Shown here in pieces: positions 9,348-19,381 of a stretch of DNA of 64,000 nucleotides. Position 1 is the first letter of the stretch. Each line of letters begins with the position of its first letter. Source of the DNA: Durusdinium trenchii. Lineage: Eukaryota; Sar; Dinophyceae; Suessiales; Symbiodiniaceae. Location: NCBI GenBank assembly GCA_963970005.1, contig CAXAMN010021224.1, forward strand, positions 175,079 through 239,078, read 5' to 3'. The position numbers were made by a program, and so were the translations under genes. The notes below the pieces were generated by a model. The model was not told where the DNA came from and ran no database searches. It was given only the letters and a program-made list of their open reading frames with translations.

Positions 9348-9352
9348 GGTTG
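9348..9352. repeat. target-site duplication, right copy
   Basis: GGTTG directly after the terminal CA of the LTR, matching 6229-6233. Confidence 0.88.
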
Positions 9353-10836
9353 AATTTGAGAAACTTCACAGAGCATTGGGAATCGGAATACCTCACGACA
9401 TTACTGCATTGGTGGGAGTTTTTCGTATCGGGAATCTCCACTCCCACTCACATCACTCACGTCGCGCACGAAAACGTCGTCACTAGCATATATACCAATG
9501 CTATGGGCTTGGAGTTTGTGTGCTTGGCCTTCTCCAGAGCTTGATGAGTTGGTTTGGGCTCCCCTAACAACATCCGAAGGAGTGTTGTGTACAAGCATTC
9601 AGAAGAAGGGCGTTTGCAGTTGTTTTGCTAGAAAATCCATGCACAGGTTATATAGATGGAACGTGGTGGAACCTCCAGAGCCGGGAAAAAAGAGGGTGGT
9701 TGGGCAGAAAAGATTCAGCAGGAACCCCCAAAAAGCGTTGGACTTCGGACTGTCATGGACTTGTTTTCTTGCCCATTCATGTGCAATGCCTGGATCCGAA
9801 AATCCTGGAGACAGGTCTTGTTGTGCTTCCACCAGAGGTTGAGGAACCCCTTAACTATTATTACATAGGTACCCCAGGTTCAGGTCCTAGTTCAGGTCAC
9901 TTAACCTCTCTTGGAGTGCTTGGGGAAGGAATGGAAAGGGGTACTTTTGTCCCTTGGACTTGGGGCACATCGCAAGCCATGGCCCACCCCAAAACGTTTT
10001 CCACCACGCGGGTCATGCAATATTCCTTCTTTTTCTCACCAGAGGTGCCCCAAATTCTATTGTGCCAGAGAAGTCTTGGGAGATCAAATTCAGTCGGCTT
10101 GTGTGGCTTGCGCCAAATTTTAAGAGGATTCAACTCAGAGCCGTGCCACCCTGTGCCACTTTTCGTTTCAAGTTGCACGTACACTCTCGACCAGGAGAGT
10201 CGCCAGAGACGATGGTTTTGACCGTTGGTATTGACTTGCCGATCTATCAGTCGGTGAGAATCCTCATTAGCCTGGGGGGCAAGTGAATTGGTTGTAATCG
10301 GGACCAAGTAGGAGTTCCGAAGCGTTGGACTCTGAAACTCAGGATCTTGAGAAGGCAAAGTCAGAGTACAATTTTGATCAATTATCGCTATTTTTAAGAA
10401 AGGCCTTTACTATAAGCATCATCGTCCGCAACTTCTGGAAATATACCGTACTCAAATTCTACCCTTTTACTGCGCCTGCCAATTGGTTTGGGCCCACATG
10501 ATTGCTTGTTACCCTACAAATCTGACTGGACGACGACAGCAGTCTATGCCCCACTAGGCTTGTTGTTTGTTTTGGCTGTGATTTGATAAGGTGGTGAAAA
10601 GAAGCAATTGGCAAGCACATATAATCAGAAATACCCCTTTTTACGTCAAACTGCGCTCAAGTTTCGAAGCCATCGACAAGTCTGGGACCATCTGGATGAT
10701 TCGTGCTTTGGCCCACCCCCAAAAAGTATCAAGCCTATCTGATTTGCATGTTGGACAATCTTGTCGCTCTAACAGGCCGGGAGTCCCAAATTCGGCGGAG
10801 TGTGGACACCCGTATTCAGCGTGCCGAACGATGCAG
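9353..10836. other. non-coding flank, nothing recognised
   Basis: Several open frames overlap here on both strands, without domains, splice context or codon bias. No repeat family seen elsewhere was identified with confidence. Confidence 0.4.
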
Positions 10837-10959
10837 ATCGGGACCACGAACGCTCGGACGAACGCTGAGGTCCGTCTCAGTGTGTCCAGCGTCACTTCGA
10901 GCCGACGGCTCTGGGTGGGCGGGTCGAAGGAGCCGACACTCGTCGTCTTCACTGATTTA
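10837..10959 (+). CDS. candidate exon, unknown product
   Basis: After an AG at 10835-10836 (GAACGATGCAG) a frame opens as IGTTNARTNAEVRLSVSSVT and on to RLWVGGSKEPTLVVFTDL. Third positions are strongly G/C-rich up to about 10957 and drop sharply afterwards (AGCTTAACTCC), which marks an end, but no clean GT donor is seen there. Another AG or a minus-strand reading is possible. No family is recognised. Confidence 0.33.
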
Positions 10960-11115
10960 AGCTTAACTCCAAAAGCTTTAAGCTTAAAGGGCCAACTCGA
11001 TGCAGATCGCCTGTCAGTCTAACCCTCAGCTACATCGTTTTTTTTAAGCAACGTGGTTGTTTAGGACTCAGACCCCCTTCAAATACTTTCTTGATTGACC
11101 AGACTCTAAGGGGGA

Positions 11116-11246
11116 TACACGAACAGACGAACACATCACACGGTGACGTGGATGGCATGGCCTTTCTTTAGGAAGAGGATTCTCCCAAATTGAAGAGGGG
11201 GTGCCATCCACTACTTAAACATGTGATGTGTTCGTCTGTTCGTGTA
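11116..11246. repeat. long foldback element, 25-bp perfect arms
   Basis: Arms 11116-11140 and 11222-11246 are exact reverse complements, built on ACGAACAGACGAACACATCA. A second nested stem pairs GTGGATGGCA (11148-11157) with TGCCATCCAC (11202-11211). The 131 bp could form a cruciform or an RNA hairpin. No coding frame is associated. Confidence 0.9.
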
Positions 11247-11867
11247 CTCATTTTGTGCTTTGGCCACTGGAGGCCCGGTCACCATGGTAGGACACTTGCC
11301 GTGGAAGAAGGGACCGTCGGACGGGGGGTCTTGGTCTGTTGGAAGCCAGCCGGCAAGCGTCAAACATGTCCAGTCGCATGGAAGCTGCTCGGTTTTGGAA
11401 GATACTTGGATCATTTTGGATCCATTTCCTTCAGACCTGCCAAGTGATTCCGGCTCCCTACATCTGGGGAAAAGGTTCTTATGTTTCGTGTTTCTATCTC
11501 CCCAGCCCTCAATCAAGAGCCAAGCACCTTCAATAAACCCAACATCTCCAAACCCTCGCAAATGAAACAACCCAACATCCCCCCTTGAAGTCCAAAGATG
11601 ATTTTTTTTTGGGACCGCCGAATAAAGAGCGGTCTTTCATTATACCATTTGGCCCTGTTTTCATAAGAAAAGACATGACAAGACCATTTCTTTTTTTGGG
11701 GGTGGTCCAAAATAGGTCATCCAGGTTAGGTCGTCAGACAGCTTGTTGACCTCCACCCCCCTCCCAAACCTTCATCAGTGTGTGGGGGGCTCCAGTCCAA
11801 GGTGTTCGCCCGGAGAAAGCGTCGCTCGCCGTTTCAGCCGTTTCACCCCCACGACCCAACCTTCCGC

Positions 11868-11999
11868 GGTGGAGCCACCCACCGCCCGAATTCGCCCGAT
11901 GCCTCGCCGCGGGCGAGAACATGACGTCCCTGAACAGGACGTTTTGTGAAGAGGTCCCGGAAGAGGGTCCCCGTGCTTTCGTTTCAGCCTACCAGGGAA
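11868..11999 (+). CDS. candidate exon with strong donor
   Basis: The frame reads PPEFARCLAAGENMTSLNRT and then FCEEVPEEGPRAFVSAYQG, with pronounced G/C third-position bias, and ends at a near-consensus donor GTAAGTG (GT at 12000). The left border is uncertain. An AG after GGGGGGCTCCAG (about 11799) would give a longer exon in which the first part is also open in a second frame (SKVFARRKRRSPFQPFHPHD). No domain is recognised. Confidence 0.43.
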
Positions 12000-12635
12000 G
12001 TAAGTGAAAGTTTCTGCCAAAGCTTAGCCATGGGGGATTGGTTTCTGGCTAGACAGGCAGAACAGATGGAACAAGGGGATTTCCGGCCGGAACTGGGGCC
12101 GTGACACGTCACGCACCGCACCCCAACAAAAGCATCCCGGGGGACTGGCTCCGGGCCCTGGTGGGGCTTATGGGTGGGTCATAAATGATGGGGTTTTCAT
12201 GTCATGTATATAAGTTATATAAGTCATTTCATCCATGGATGGAGCTGGGTAAGTGCCAGAATTTTGACTAGAAACTGATGACGTCATCAGGAAACCAGCC
12301 AAAAATCCTGTGTTGATGGTTGAACCGTGCTATTATGGTTTCCCAAAATGTTGGTCGACCAAAGCTCATTTAGATGAGCCGGCACACCACGGGGTTGACT
12401 GAATCGTTTTTTGATGGCGAAATCCTTGGTCGGAATTCATTACTAAGTCACTCTAGTGGATTCGTTAAGATCACTTAAGATGTTTAAGGGAAGATCTATG
12501 TCCAGAGGAAACCATTGTGTTTAGTCCAAAACTATGGGCTTACTTCAAGCAAGTGAGAGGAATGCACTGGCACCAAATTCAATCTTTTTAGAGGATTCTG
12601 CTAGGCCTTGATGGTATTGGTACGTATGTGTTCAC
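12000..12635. other. non-coding, A/T-rich
   Basis: No exon-like patch. It could be intron sequence downstream of the donor at 12000. TATATAAGTTATATAAG near 12208 is simple-sequence-like. Confidence 0.4.
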
Positions 12636-12713
12636 GGTTGGTTAATCTAATGGTTGTAGGATGCTTTAGATTGGCTCGTGAGTAGGGCTAGTTCGATCCT
12701 GTAATGGTTCCCC
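12636..12713 (+). repeat. tRNA-derived, SINE-like segment
   Basis: The sequence has an A-box-like stretch (TTAATCTAATGGTTGTAGG, about 12642-12660) and a B-box-like AGTTCGATCCT (12690-12700), about 35 bp apart, as in tRNA genes and tRNA-derived SINEs. The TTCGATC T-loop is intact but its stem pairs poorly and the acceptor ends do not pair, so it is not a functional tRNA. No 3' tail or second copy was identified in the window. Confidence 0.4.
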
Positions 12714-12829
12714 AACACCTCAGCTTCACTTCCTGATCCGGGACTTCTCAGAGTGGAGCATGCTCAACCCTCCCGGCTCAGCGGCGCCGCCGCCACGCAA
12801 GGAGGCCATGAGAAATGGCGAAAAGAGCG

Positions 12830-12848
12830 CGTTTTTTTTTTTTTTTCT
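12830..12848. repeat. poly-T run
   Basis: About 16 consecutive T after GAGCGCG. It is possibly the tail of an old minus-strand retroposed copy or slippage. No gene is associated. Confidence 0.8.
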
Positions 12849-13774
12849 GGGGTGGGCAGGGGGAGTCCCTGAAGCAACTTTTGTGAGACTCTCCCCTCAA
12901 CATCTGAAACAAAATTCCATCTATAGTATTGCTTTCAAGGCTTCTTCCTGAAGAACCATTGATTTTGAGGGCTCTTATGGGTGAAGCCTCACAGAACCAT
13001 GCAAACCACGGTCCCTAACGGGTCATTTGGAGGGTCCATCAATGCTCCGTGCACGTGACGTCCCAATGAGTGGATGGGGTTGGTGCTGTGGAAGCACCGT
13101 GGTTGGTGCTGCCGTGTCGGACATGTATCGGACAGTGTTCACATCCAAGTCCAGAACAGTCGATCTGTGGTCTTGTATGGTCTTGGAAAGAAAAGCCCCA
13201 GAATCATGCTGAGTGATGGCAAATCACCCACCCACCCTGGTCTTTCATCATGGCCTTTCGTGGCGCATGGGCTTCCATGTCGGCTATGCTATTGACACTT
13301 GTCCCAAAGCATGGCTGTGCATCAAAACATGGGGCCTTTCACCCAGGTAGATGGATCTCCCTGGTCACCTGTTCCAAATCCCCTCGTGCCCAGAACGTTC
13401 CGGTGCCATGGGGCCTAAAGCAATTCCGGTGCCGTGGTGCCTAAGCAATGTAGCTTAACCAGACACCAGGACCTTCCCGACCGAACTGAAGCGAGTCCGT
13501 CGTGGCCGAAGAACAACCAGCCTGGTCGTCCCGAAGCAACCAGGAAATCAAGTTCGGTCACTGGGAAGATCCAGATAGAGAGAACATCATCTTCGCTTCG
13601 ATCCCGAGATCTCTGGATCTCTGAACTGAAGACTTGTGAGTCTCTGCCACCCACCGAAACCCACCTGAACTCGAGTCTCTCTGGGTGGTGAGACCTGAGA
13701 TGTTCAAGTTACTCCTTCGACGGATCCCACGTCGACTCATGATTCCGACTCATGCCTACGACCTGCTCTTTCAG
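12849..13774. other. non-coding, nothing firm
   Basis: Open frames at 13415-13654 (minus) and 13434-13691 (plus) overlap each other and lack splice signals, so neither is called. Confidence 0.35.
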
Positions 13775-13852
13775 GTCCGCTTGGACCTGCTCTCCGCCCC
13801 AAGCGGACCTCCACCGAACACCGCAAGACCTGGTCTTTGGGGCCCGCCCGAG
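13775..13852 (+). CDS. candidate 78-bp phase-0 exon
   Basis: The acceptor CGACCTGCTCTTTCAG ends at 13774 and the donor GTGCCG begins at 13853. The 78 bp between are exactly 26 codons and read VRLDLLSAPSGPPPNTARPG followed by LWGPPE. Both ends are in phase 0, so the exon could be skipped without a frameshift. It is proline-rich and likely linker. No family is recognised. It lies on the same strand as the candidate exons at 15280, 16318 and 17295. Confidence 0.45.
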
Positions 13853-14649
13853 GTGCCGGTGCCGGTCATGAGGCCGGAAGAAACGACCTGCAGAAAGCCC
13901 TTTTTGTCCGGAGGGTCCTGGGAGTCCAGGTGTTTTTCGTGGCGTTTCGGGTTCCCTCATTGTCTAATTTGAATTCTTTATCTTGATGCATGGTCAGAAT
14001 TCAGCAAGTGTCACATATTCTATTCAAAGGGCCACCTTCAAATCAAAAAACAAGGGGTCAAGGGTCTTGAAAGACCCTTCATTCATCTGGTCCTGGTCGA
14101 AAAAAGCCCACCATCCACCGACTAGAAGGTGCACCCAGGGGTGGGGGCTGGTTGGGGGGTCCACCTTCTGAGGATGTGGGTGGATTCCTGCAAATATACC
14201 AGCACCCATCACTGCCAGGTCTCTTCTAGTGGCATTGGGAGACGCAAAGTGATGGGTGAAGACCTGTGAAGTCGGGTGCTGGGATAATGCAAATATCATA
14301 TCTACCAACACCACCCAGTCACCCTCCGTGAAGATGTATGTTCCCATGTCCTCACCTCGAAATCGACGCTCCGACCAAAAAACGCGCGGAGAGGTCGGCG
14401 AGTTTCCAGCCTGAGAGGTCAAAATTTTGATCAATAAACCCTGTTGCCCGCAACGGGTCTTTTGATTCCACCAGGAATTCCTGGTAAGCGCACTGAATTA
14501 TTCGGACTGACTCGGAGGGTCCGGGATCACTACTAGTCAGTCAGATGTTTTTTGAAATAGTCCGGGTGGTGTCCCACCAGCCACAGTCAGGAAAAGGTGA
14601 TCACTATTTTTGGGAACGTCTTTACTAAGCATCATCCACTGTTCCTCCC
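13853..14649. other. intron-like, nothing firm
   Basis: No exon-like patch was recognised. A minus-strand frame at 14024-14434 is open but unbiased. Confidence 0.35.
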
Positions 14650-14773
14650 TAGGGATCCAGTCCTACCTTCTCAGGTTCGGTACGACTGGACCCTGATGGC
14701 ACCTACACAACAGTGTCGAACACATCACCGTACCTCAGAGGGTTTATATATATATATATGTGGATTCCTAGGG
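14650..14773. repeat. foldback repeat, family B
   Basis: Ends CCTAGGGATCC (14650) and GGATTCCTAGGG (to 14773) are inverted. The interior holds GTCGTACC-type sub-arms, the phrase CAGTGTCGAACACATCACC, and a (TA)n run at about 14747-14769 that may have expanded after insertion. Relatives are at 16508, 27937 and 44688. Confidence 0.8.
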
Positions 14774-15147
14774 ACTGGTAATGGGATACACCCAAGAAAC
14801 GGTCGACCGGACTGCCAGAACCAGATTCTTCAGTTTTCGTGACCTGAGCCCCTGGAGTCCCTGGTCCCTGACCTTTTCCCCTATATAAGTGAGTGAACCA
14901 ACCAGGAGATCAAAGAGCCAGCTTGTAAGAAGAACCAGCCCAAGACGATGAAAATAGGGTGCATCGCATGAAGCTGGTGGGACTCCAAGGTCACAAACTG
15001 AACAAGCAGAAGAGTCTAAGACTGAAAATAAGACTCTTTGTTGGGTGTATCATGTGTATCGCATCACCAGAAAATCCGTGGATGATGCTCAGTAAGGTTG
15101 ACCCTTTTCCCCCCTCCCAAATCGTGATACTATCCCAACTGAAGAAC

Positions 15148-15255
15148 CCAGGCTCAATGAATTGGTTTAAGGGAACATCTGCAGGACACCCACAGTTTCC
15201 GGGGTTTTCAACCCATGGTTTCCTGTAGATTGTCCCTTAAACCCATTGAGCCTGG
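15148..15255. repeat. foldback repeat directly upstream of an exon
   Basis: CCAGGCTCAATG (15148-15159) pairs with CATTGAGCCTGG (15244-15255), and the pairing continues inward through GGTTTAAGGGA / TCCCTTAAACC. It ends only 24 bp before the candidate exon at 15280, so it would sit at the 3' end of that intron. Confidence 0.85.
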
Positions 15256-15279
15256 CATCTCTCCGATCGGCCCCTCCAG

Positions 15280-15384
15280 GCCTCGCGGCTCCGCGACCAA
15301 CGTCGCGTCACTGCCGGAGCCGACGTTGTGCGCGGAGCGCGGAGCGCGGCGGTGGAGCTGAGAAGGAGGCTGGAGGCACTGAGG
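15280..15384 (+). CDS. candidate 105-bp phase-0 exon, helical and Arg-rich
   Basis: A pyrimidine-rich acceptor (TCTCCGATCGGCCCCTCCAG, ending 15279) and a GTATTG donor bound exactly 35 codons. The peptide reads ASRLRDQRRVTAGADVVRGA then RSAAVELRRRLEALR. It is strongly helical with Leu/Val spacing suggestive of a coiled coil. Third positions are almost all G or C. Both junctions are phase 0. No family is recognised. It is one of the best-supported exons of the window. Confidence 0.58.
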
Positions 15385-15397
15385 GTATTGACTATAC

Positions 15398-15505
15398 ATG
15401 GCTACTATAGTAACAAGGACGCTTACTGGGTGGAGGCCCATCGCTACTAGGGTGGAGGCCATGAATTACTACTATAGTAACAAGAAGCTACTAGTAACAA
15501 GGAGT
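15398..15505. repeat. CTACTATAGTAACAAG repeat cluster (family H)
   Basis: Repeated phrases GCTACTATAGTAACAAGG, TACTACTATAGTAACAAG and GCTACTAGTAACAAGG follow the exon within its downstream intron. The same vocabulary forms a larger cluster at 30066-30255 and is echoed at about 43530-43620. Confidence 0.75.
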
Positions 15506-16317
15506 ATTGACTCAGGCCACTGTGTGGCCAAAAAGGGGAGGTTCTTGAGTATGGAGACCGGCACAGAGTTCCCTTGTGGATGGCCTGGCCCCGACAGGGG
15601 GTCCTCCCATGTTCCGAACGAAGACCACAGAGGCTGTGGGTGAGTTTTCCACCTCCATGTGAGTGTTCCTCGGAGCTCCGAGTGTTACTTACCCAGACGC
15701 TCCGTGAAAGCAGCCCTTTCCTGGTCCCTCAAAACCTAGAGTTTGGTGAGAACATTGAGAAAACCCAGGCTGAAGATTGAGTCCATCTTTCAGGGAAGTA
15801 GATTGGGGCGACCTGGAAGAAGAACTCACCAAGAAGTCTGGGTGGCCACTTCCAGGACCCACTTATATAATTACTCTCAAGAAGATGAGTCCGGGTGCAG
15901 GCTTACTTCCGGTTCCATCCACGACCCCAGGTGGGGGAAAGGGGTGGGTGCCAGGGGGTCGGATTCTGCCGAGTGCTGGAAGGGTGTTCCAAGAACCATG
16001 ACTCCGCGCGTGATGACTTCGGCTGCAGCTGGCCAGTGGCCCTGTAATATTAGCCCCCTCCTCACCATGCCATGCCACACGAAAAGAAAAACACATCACC
16101 TGACTCAGCGAACATTTGCAAGGCATTTTCAGATTTGCACCCCCCCAACAAAACCAGCGTGCAGTGAAGGACCACTTGCTTCAACTGATAGCACCATATA
16201 TTATACAACATCCAAAGAGGCGCCTTCTAGCATTGCTCCGCCCAAAGGCCACACCCAAAAACACCAAAAACACGTCCATCCTCACACCCCCACGACACCC
16301 AGTCAGTGGCTCCACAG
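15506..16317. other. intron-like, with a partial repeat
   Basis: A long plus-strand frame (15743-16507) crosses this stretch but has no codon bias until the exon at 16318. CCCAGACGCTCCGTGAA near 15690 is a one-armed relic of repeat family E. Confidence 0.4.
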
Positions 16318-16429
16318 TTTGGGTCTTGTTCGCCCGGTCCCACCCCGGGGATTCGCTCGTTGCGTTCGTTCGACAGTGGGGGCTCGTCGCCTGCGGCGAT
16401 GCGCCAGCAGTGTTGCGTCGCCCGCCATG
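16318..16429 (+). CDS. candidate exon, unknown product
   Basis: An acceptor GTGGCTCCACAG (ending 16317) opens WVLFARSHPGDSLVAFVRQW followed by GLVACGDAPAVLRRPP, up to the donor GTGATAG at 16430. Third positions are strongly G/C-biased. It begins with two bases of a split codon and ends with a split codon, so it does not join directly to the phase-0 exon at 15280. At least one further exon would be needed if they belong together. No domain is recognised. Confidence 0.45.
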
Positions 16430-16507
16430 GTGATAGCGGTGCGTGTCTTGTCCAGTGTCCCTCGTCGTTCATGGACGGATGAGTGGGTGGAAGATCATGC
16501 CCAGTAG

Positions 16508-16601
16508 GGATCCGCATACCTTCTCAGAAGGTACTTGGACCCTGTAGATGATCTACATAACAGGGTCTCCGATCACCGTACCTCAGAAGGTATGTGGATC
16601 C
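16508..16601. repeat. foldback repeat, family B
   Basis: GGATCCGCATACCTTCT (from 16508) is inverted at the right end as AGAAGGTATGTGGATCC (to 16601), with sub-stems TCTCAGAAGGTAC and GTACCTCAGAAGGT inside. It lies 78 bp downstream of the donor at 16430. Confidence 0.85.
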
Positions 16602-17294
16602 ATACGGATGGAAGAGCCGTGGCTTCCGTTCCCTGACCTGTTTGACCATGAAAGAAGAGTTCGGTTGACCTGATTTTGTAGTCGCAAACCCTCATAGTAT
16701 ATTGAGCAATGGTTGTGTAGTAAAGAGTTAGGAGGCTGCTCTACCATGGAACTGGTATCTCTTCCGCCATTTCTGTGGTGAGAATTGTTTGAACCTCGTG
16801 TCAGTGCCTCAGCACCTTACAATGGTGGGCCATGAATTGTGGTTTGGCAAAACCACACAGCTTTCCAACCAATACCGAACCGTGAGAGTGGTCACCCGGC
16901 TTTGACCCCATCATATCAGCAGTTCCATGTCGGAATGGTTTGTTGTTTCGCATCTAGTAAGTGGATGTGGCAGAGGCACCCTTATCCAACAGGGAACTCC
17001 TTTGGATCTGCTGGTACATGTCGCTTGAGGAAAGGATGTGCCCAGACCGGAGGATTCACTGGTGTGTGAGCACTGAAGTGCCTTTTCCAAGTAAAAAGGA
17101 TCCTCCCCAAGTGAGTGTCAAGCCTGCTAGTCGCTCCCATTCTGCGAGAAAAGGGGCCAATTTCTGCCCATGTCCTACACCCAAACAGCTTCACTCCACC
17201 TGTGACCCGACCTTTTGCTGAGGAACTTCATCAATAGGACTTCAGCATACTTCAGCCAGGGCCGATCCTCCTTAACCACGCTGCCCCGCTCCAG
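16602..17294. other. non-coding, nothing recognised
   Basis: No exon-like patch and no repeat family recognised beyond short simple-sequence stretches. Confidence 0.4.
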
Positions 17295-17348
17295 GAGCAC
17301 TGCCTCCGTCCACCCCGAAAAACACGCACCGAGACCGCCGAGACCGCC
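17295..17348 (+). CDS. candidate 54-bp micro-exon
   Basis: The acceptor ACGCTGCCCCGCTCCAG ends at 17294 and the donor GTGAGGT begins at 17349. They bound 18 codons reading EHCLRPPRKTRTETAETA, phase 0 at both ends. It is short, so chance is a real possibility, but both splice sites are good and the third positions are mostly C/G. No family can be assigned. Confidence 0.38.
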
Positions 17349-17630
17349 GTGAGGTGCTGAGATCGGCCAGCTCCTTACCCAAGCCGATGATTCCAGTGGG
17401 TACCACGGTCACCAGGTGCAGTTCCTGGGAGGTTGGAGGATGTGGCTAGAAAAATCACCATCACTCAAGTCTGCGTCTGCTGCTTCTCGCGTTTACACGT
17501 ACGTTCGTGGGCTCGCTGGACTGATTGGACGGAGTTGGGTCGGGACGCAGAACGAATCTCCCGACCCGAACGAGAACCGAGAACTTTTCGACTAGTCCGA
17601 GAAGGAGGTCCTGAAACGAATCTCCCTAGA

Positions 17631-17731
17631 GTCGACCCGTTCTTACCTCGGAAAATGGGGCCCCAGTCGTAGCTGTTTTTTGTTCGGGTCATGTCCCATG
17701 TTCTAAGCTACTGGCTCAGTCGGGTCCAGGT
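17631..17731. repeat. foldback repeat, family A
   Basis: It begins GTCGACCCGTTC and carries TACCTCGGAAAATGGGG paired with CCCATGTTCTAAGCTA, then ends CAGTCGGGTCCAGG. Six relatives in the window share this order. The inverted core is best preserved at 32237-32319. Confidence 0.85.
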
Positions 17732-18599
17732 CAAGCCATTTCAATCTTCCATTCCGTTCGGACCGATGACCGACCCGCCGGTCCAAACAGCCGGACATCG
17801 AGGGAACCGGTCTGGACCGATTGAAAACGGTCTGTGGCTTGGGGTCGAATGGAGAGACCGAGATACCAAGAGACTGGGGTACCCAACTGGGATAGTCTAT
17901 ATAGATCTATATAGTTCTTCAACCTCTGTTGGTACCCCTGAATCTCTTCTTTATGAGAAAAACTTGGGGGGGCTATCAATCGACACTCCTTGGCAAGTCG
18001 TGGGAAGAAAGTTGTCAAGTGATTCTCCTTGTCAAGTTGGTCACCAAATCAAGGATTCTGCAATTCGATTGGACTCTGGATCTCATGGGCGAGCAAGATC
18101 CTGGACCCTCAACCCCGGCCCCCTGCGTTTCGGTGTCGGAGTCCGACCCTTCTGTTTGTTCCAGCCGGTACGGATTCTGGGGCGGAAGGATTCATGTCCA
18201 TTCTTGATCTCTTTCAGATGCGAATCTCTTTCAGATCGGACTCCGAAGATGCGGAGATACAAGCAAGAGAGGTATCCAGTGACTGTTTTCTTAGGATCCG
18301 ACTGGGGTACCCAACTGGGATAGTCGAACTAGGGTCCTTCAACCTCTGTTGGAAGAGAAAAGATATCCAAAGATATCCAAAGTCTTCCCTCAAGCAGTTC
18401 TTGTTGAACGAATATCATTATATCACATTCCCATCGTGCTACCACCCCCTAGGGCTCCAACTACCTCCACTTCGAAGGTGTCAAGGGTTGGCTTCTTGGA
18501 GGGTCTAAGTGCCATGTGGCGTGCCTGAGAAGATGTTTGGATCCCTAAATGGGCATCTTCAGACTGAGGCTCTGGCACACCACACCCTCGTCTCTCCAG
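17732..18599. other. repeat-derived open region, no exon called
   Basis: A long plus-strand frame starts inside a family A repeat and runs through two copies of ACTGGGGTACCCAACTGGGA (about 17874 and 18301) followed by TTCAACCTCTGTTGG, a repeat pair also echoed at about 35735. The frame is repeat-derived and not a gene. Confidence 0.5.
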
Positions 18600-18718
18600 A
18601 TCGGATCTCCACCCACACGGCCCGTCACCGCGCCCGGTCCGGTAGGAAAGGCACCACTGGACAGAAAGGCCCCGGGCAGTGGGAACCGAACAGTGACGTG
18701 TTCGACGAGCGGACGTAG
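18600..18718 (+). CDS. candidate terminal exon
   Basis: After the acceptor CCCTCGTCTCTCCAG, one frame is open to a TAG at 18716-18718 and reads RISTHTARHRARSGRKGTTG then QKGPGQWEPNSDVFDERT. It is the most G/C-biased of the three frames. A second frame (IGSPPTRPVTAPGPVG) stays open slightly longer, to about 18749, and cannot be ru led out by eye. If real it may be the last exon of a plus-strand gene that includes upstream exons. No domain is recognised. Confidence 0.4.
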
Positions 18719-19381
18719 ACGGATGGAGCTCCAATTGGAAAGTTTATGAAAGTTCCTAATTGGTACTAAGACACACAGAACGATTTGCAATCTTTTTGCT
18801 GTAGTCTATAGTACATGGAAGGATGAAGGCATGGCAGGAAGGGCCCAGTGCGTTCTGAAAGAGATGCTTTGTTTTTTCTTCGACAAAGACCTCGAGTTTC
18901 CGGAGGAAAGAGGCCCGGAAAGAAGAACTGGATTTCTTGCTTCACTTGGTGGTGGAACAAGGGCATGAAGCCCAAATGGTTGCGATGAGCTTGTTTCATT
19001 TGCAATTATATTAGTATACGGCATGTAATATAATATATATATAGACATCAGTTTGCACGAGTCAGCTTACCTGGATCTTCCAACCAATTGAAAAGTTCGG
19101 CCTTTCATGCAGAAAACCAGCCGGAAGGCAGACAAGTCGCAATTCGTTGGAAGATGTCGGGATATGGCTGAAATTCCAAGCTCCACCTCCTTTGGAAGGA
19201 AGAGAACCCTCTTTCCACCGAAGTATCCCGGAAGTCCCGATTCGTTTTTCGATTTTTCAAAACAATTGGGTCCAACTCCCTCCGTTCGGTTGGAGTTTCT
19301 CACGGCTTTCTCACCAATCCCGTTTTGGAGTGACCGGGTGTGACCGGGAATGACCGGGCGGACCTCGACCCGATTCCGCGG

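Larger units (their letters stand above)
6229..9352 (-). mobile_element. non-autonomous Ty1/copia LTR retrotransposon
   Basis: The element body is 6234-9347 (3114 bp), flanked by GGTTG at 6229-6233 and GGTTG at 9348-9352, a 5-bp target duplication as made by retroelement integrases. Two 132-bp direct repeats (6234-6365 and 9216-9347) are identical base for base as I read them and begin TG and end CA. On the minus strand a primer-binding site lies directly inside the 5' LTR, and a polypurine tract lies directly inside the 3' LTR. The internal 2850 bp encode gag-like, reverse-transcriptase C-terminal and RNase H parts in copia order. Protease, integrase, the RT N-terminal half and part of the RT-RNase H connection are missing, and several frameshifts are present. 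Identical LTRs imply recent insertion, so the deletions were probably already in the master copy and the element was moved by proteins supplied in trans. Confidence 0.93.

Noticed and set aside
12636..12713. Functional tRNA gene
   Set aside because: The T-arm and acceptor stem do not pair, so only a tRNA-derived relic is supported.
15743..16507. 254-codon plus-strand ORF
   Set aside because: It is in a different frame from the biased exon at 16318-16429 and shows no bias itself.
17691..18323. 210-codon plus-strand ORF
   Set aside because: It starts inside a family A repeat and crosses two copies of another repeat. There is no codon bias and no domain.
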